A stretch of 27,765 nucleotides of DNA. Origin: Arsenophonus sp052174495 (lineage in GTDB: Bacteria > Pseudomonadota > Gammaproteobacteria > Enterobacterales > Enterobacteriaceae). Numbering within the stretch: position 1 is the first letter of the stretch; each line of letters begins with the position of its first letter. Both the position numbers and the translations under genes were made by a program. Under the pieces are notes generated by a model. That model was not told the DNA's origin. It made no database searches and saw nothing but the letters and a program-made list of their open reading frames with translations. The stretch is from the NCBI GenBank assembly GCA_052174495.1, contig JBQMRR010000055.1:1-27765 (forward strand), written 5' to 3'. This document shows positions 27,189 through 27,765 of this stretch, piece by piece.

Positions 27189-27765
27189 TCAACGCATAAA
27201 TGATAGTGTTTCTATTGCCATTAATCCAACATTACAGCGATAGCAAAAATTAGATGATTATTTGAAAATAAATTAACTAGATTATCGGTTAATTTTTTGA
27301 TCCTTTGACGATCATCACGGCGCTGCATTTGATACTGCATAAGAACCGAGTAAGCCCCTATATCACCACCATAATTGGCTGTTTTATTAATTATATTGGC
27401 AAGAATCATGACATCACGCATACCAAGATTAAATCCTTGACCTGCAATAGGATGTAAAGTTTGCGCTGCATTAGCAACTAAAACTAATCGATGAGTAATT
27501 AATTTTTTCGCTTCAGAAAGTAATAATGAAAAACAATAACGCTCACTAATAGCCTTAATTTCACCTAATCGCCAGCCAAACCATTTTTGCAATTCTCTCA
27601 TAAATTGATCGTCACTCCAGTGCATAATAGACTGTTGACTTTCTTAATGGATGACACCAAATCAATGAACTACGCCCTTTAGATATAGGTAACATTGCCA
27701 ATGGACCATATTGGGTAAAACGTTCAAAGGCTCTGCCATGCGGCGCTTCACTAGTTAAAACATTA
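27189..27765 (-). pseudogene. ubiH: 2-octaprenyl-6-methoxyphenol hydroxylase UbiH, frameshifted; runs off the window
   Basis: UbiH hydroxylates C1 of the ubiquinone ring. The window holds the C-terminal half. From the edge one frame reads EAPHGRAFERFTQYGPLAML and SSLIWCHPL, as in E. coli UbiH. One extra base near 27644-27647 then moves it to a frame reading ESQQSIMHWSDDQF, continuing through KWFGWRLGEI, the GD motif VLVANAAQTLHPIAGQGFNL and NLFSNNHLIFAIA. A second shift near 27235 moves it to NVGLMAIETLSFMR followed by TGA (27189-27191). The remaining C-terminus is missing. Skipping one base at the first site restores HPLE exactly as in E. coli, so the shift is real in this sequence. The ATG-started frame 27221-27625 is only the middle piece. 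Two shifts at non-slippery sites make a working protein unlikely. Confidence 0.88.

Noticed and set aside
1..27765. CRISPR array or defence locus
   Set aside because: No regularly spaced direct repeats are present; the repeats found are tandem slippage products or IS relics, and no cas-like or defence proteins are seen.

Overview
The window reads as a stretch of a large, AT-rich, actively decaying gammaproteobacterial genome, most likely a host-restricted insect symbiont of the order Enterobacterales (an Arsenophonus-like or related lineage is my guess). Every intact protein matches its enterobacterial orthologue closely and at nearly the same length. Only seven intact protein genes remain, about 7.8 kb or 28% of the window: gmk, rpoZ, spoT, pfkA, prfB, lysS and ubiI. 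One structural RNA, the 4.5S SRP RNA (ffs), is also intact. The rest is mostly pseudogene remnants, decayed insertion sequences and very AT-rich sequence.

Layout. 1-4337: AT-rich sequence with a decayed IS256-family element (about 490-1845), a frameshifted hha/ymoA remnant (2818-3004) and ffs on the minus strand, convergent with hha. 4338-7490: the gmk-rpoZ-spoT cluster, with trmH reduced to an N-terminal stub directly after spoT. 7500-13900: gene desert with a decayed IS1595-family element, an unidentified dispersed repeat flanking it in inverted orientation, a truncated IS256-family copy, and reading frames broken by stop codons. 14092-15069: pfkA alone on the minus strand, with a decayed IS256-family copy ending just upstream of its likely promoter. 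16200-18771: a long unrecognised stretch. 18772-19398: a queH pseudogene. 19540-22161: a prfB-lysS operon (minus strand). 22747-25700: a second IS1595-family relic, then a gcvT pseudogene interrupted by a fourth IS256-family copy. 25892-27765: ubiI intact and ubiH broken, both minus strand.

Retained functions are guanylate kinase, the RNA polymerase omega subunit, (p)ppGpp hydrolase/synthetase, phosphofructokinase, release factor 2, lysyl-tRNA synthetase, one ubiquinone hydroxylase and the SRP RNA. Lost functions are a tRNA methyltransferase (trmH), queuosine synthesis (queH), an H-NS-associated regulator (hha), glycine cleavage (gcvT) and a second ubiquinone hydroxylase (ubiH). Gene order lysS-prfB-(gap)-gcvT-ubiI-ubiH follows the E. 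coli arrangement as I remember it, with recJ through gcvH replaced by relics.

I did not find a new defence, secretion or biosynthetic system. The most notable points are: prfB has lost its programmed frameshift, ubiH is dead while ubiI is intact, two IS families can be recognised although no copy keeps an open reading frame, and an unidentified third repeat family is present. All similarity statements come from reading translations by eye against remembered family sequences.
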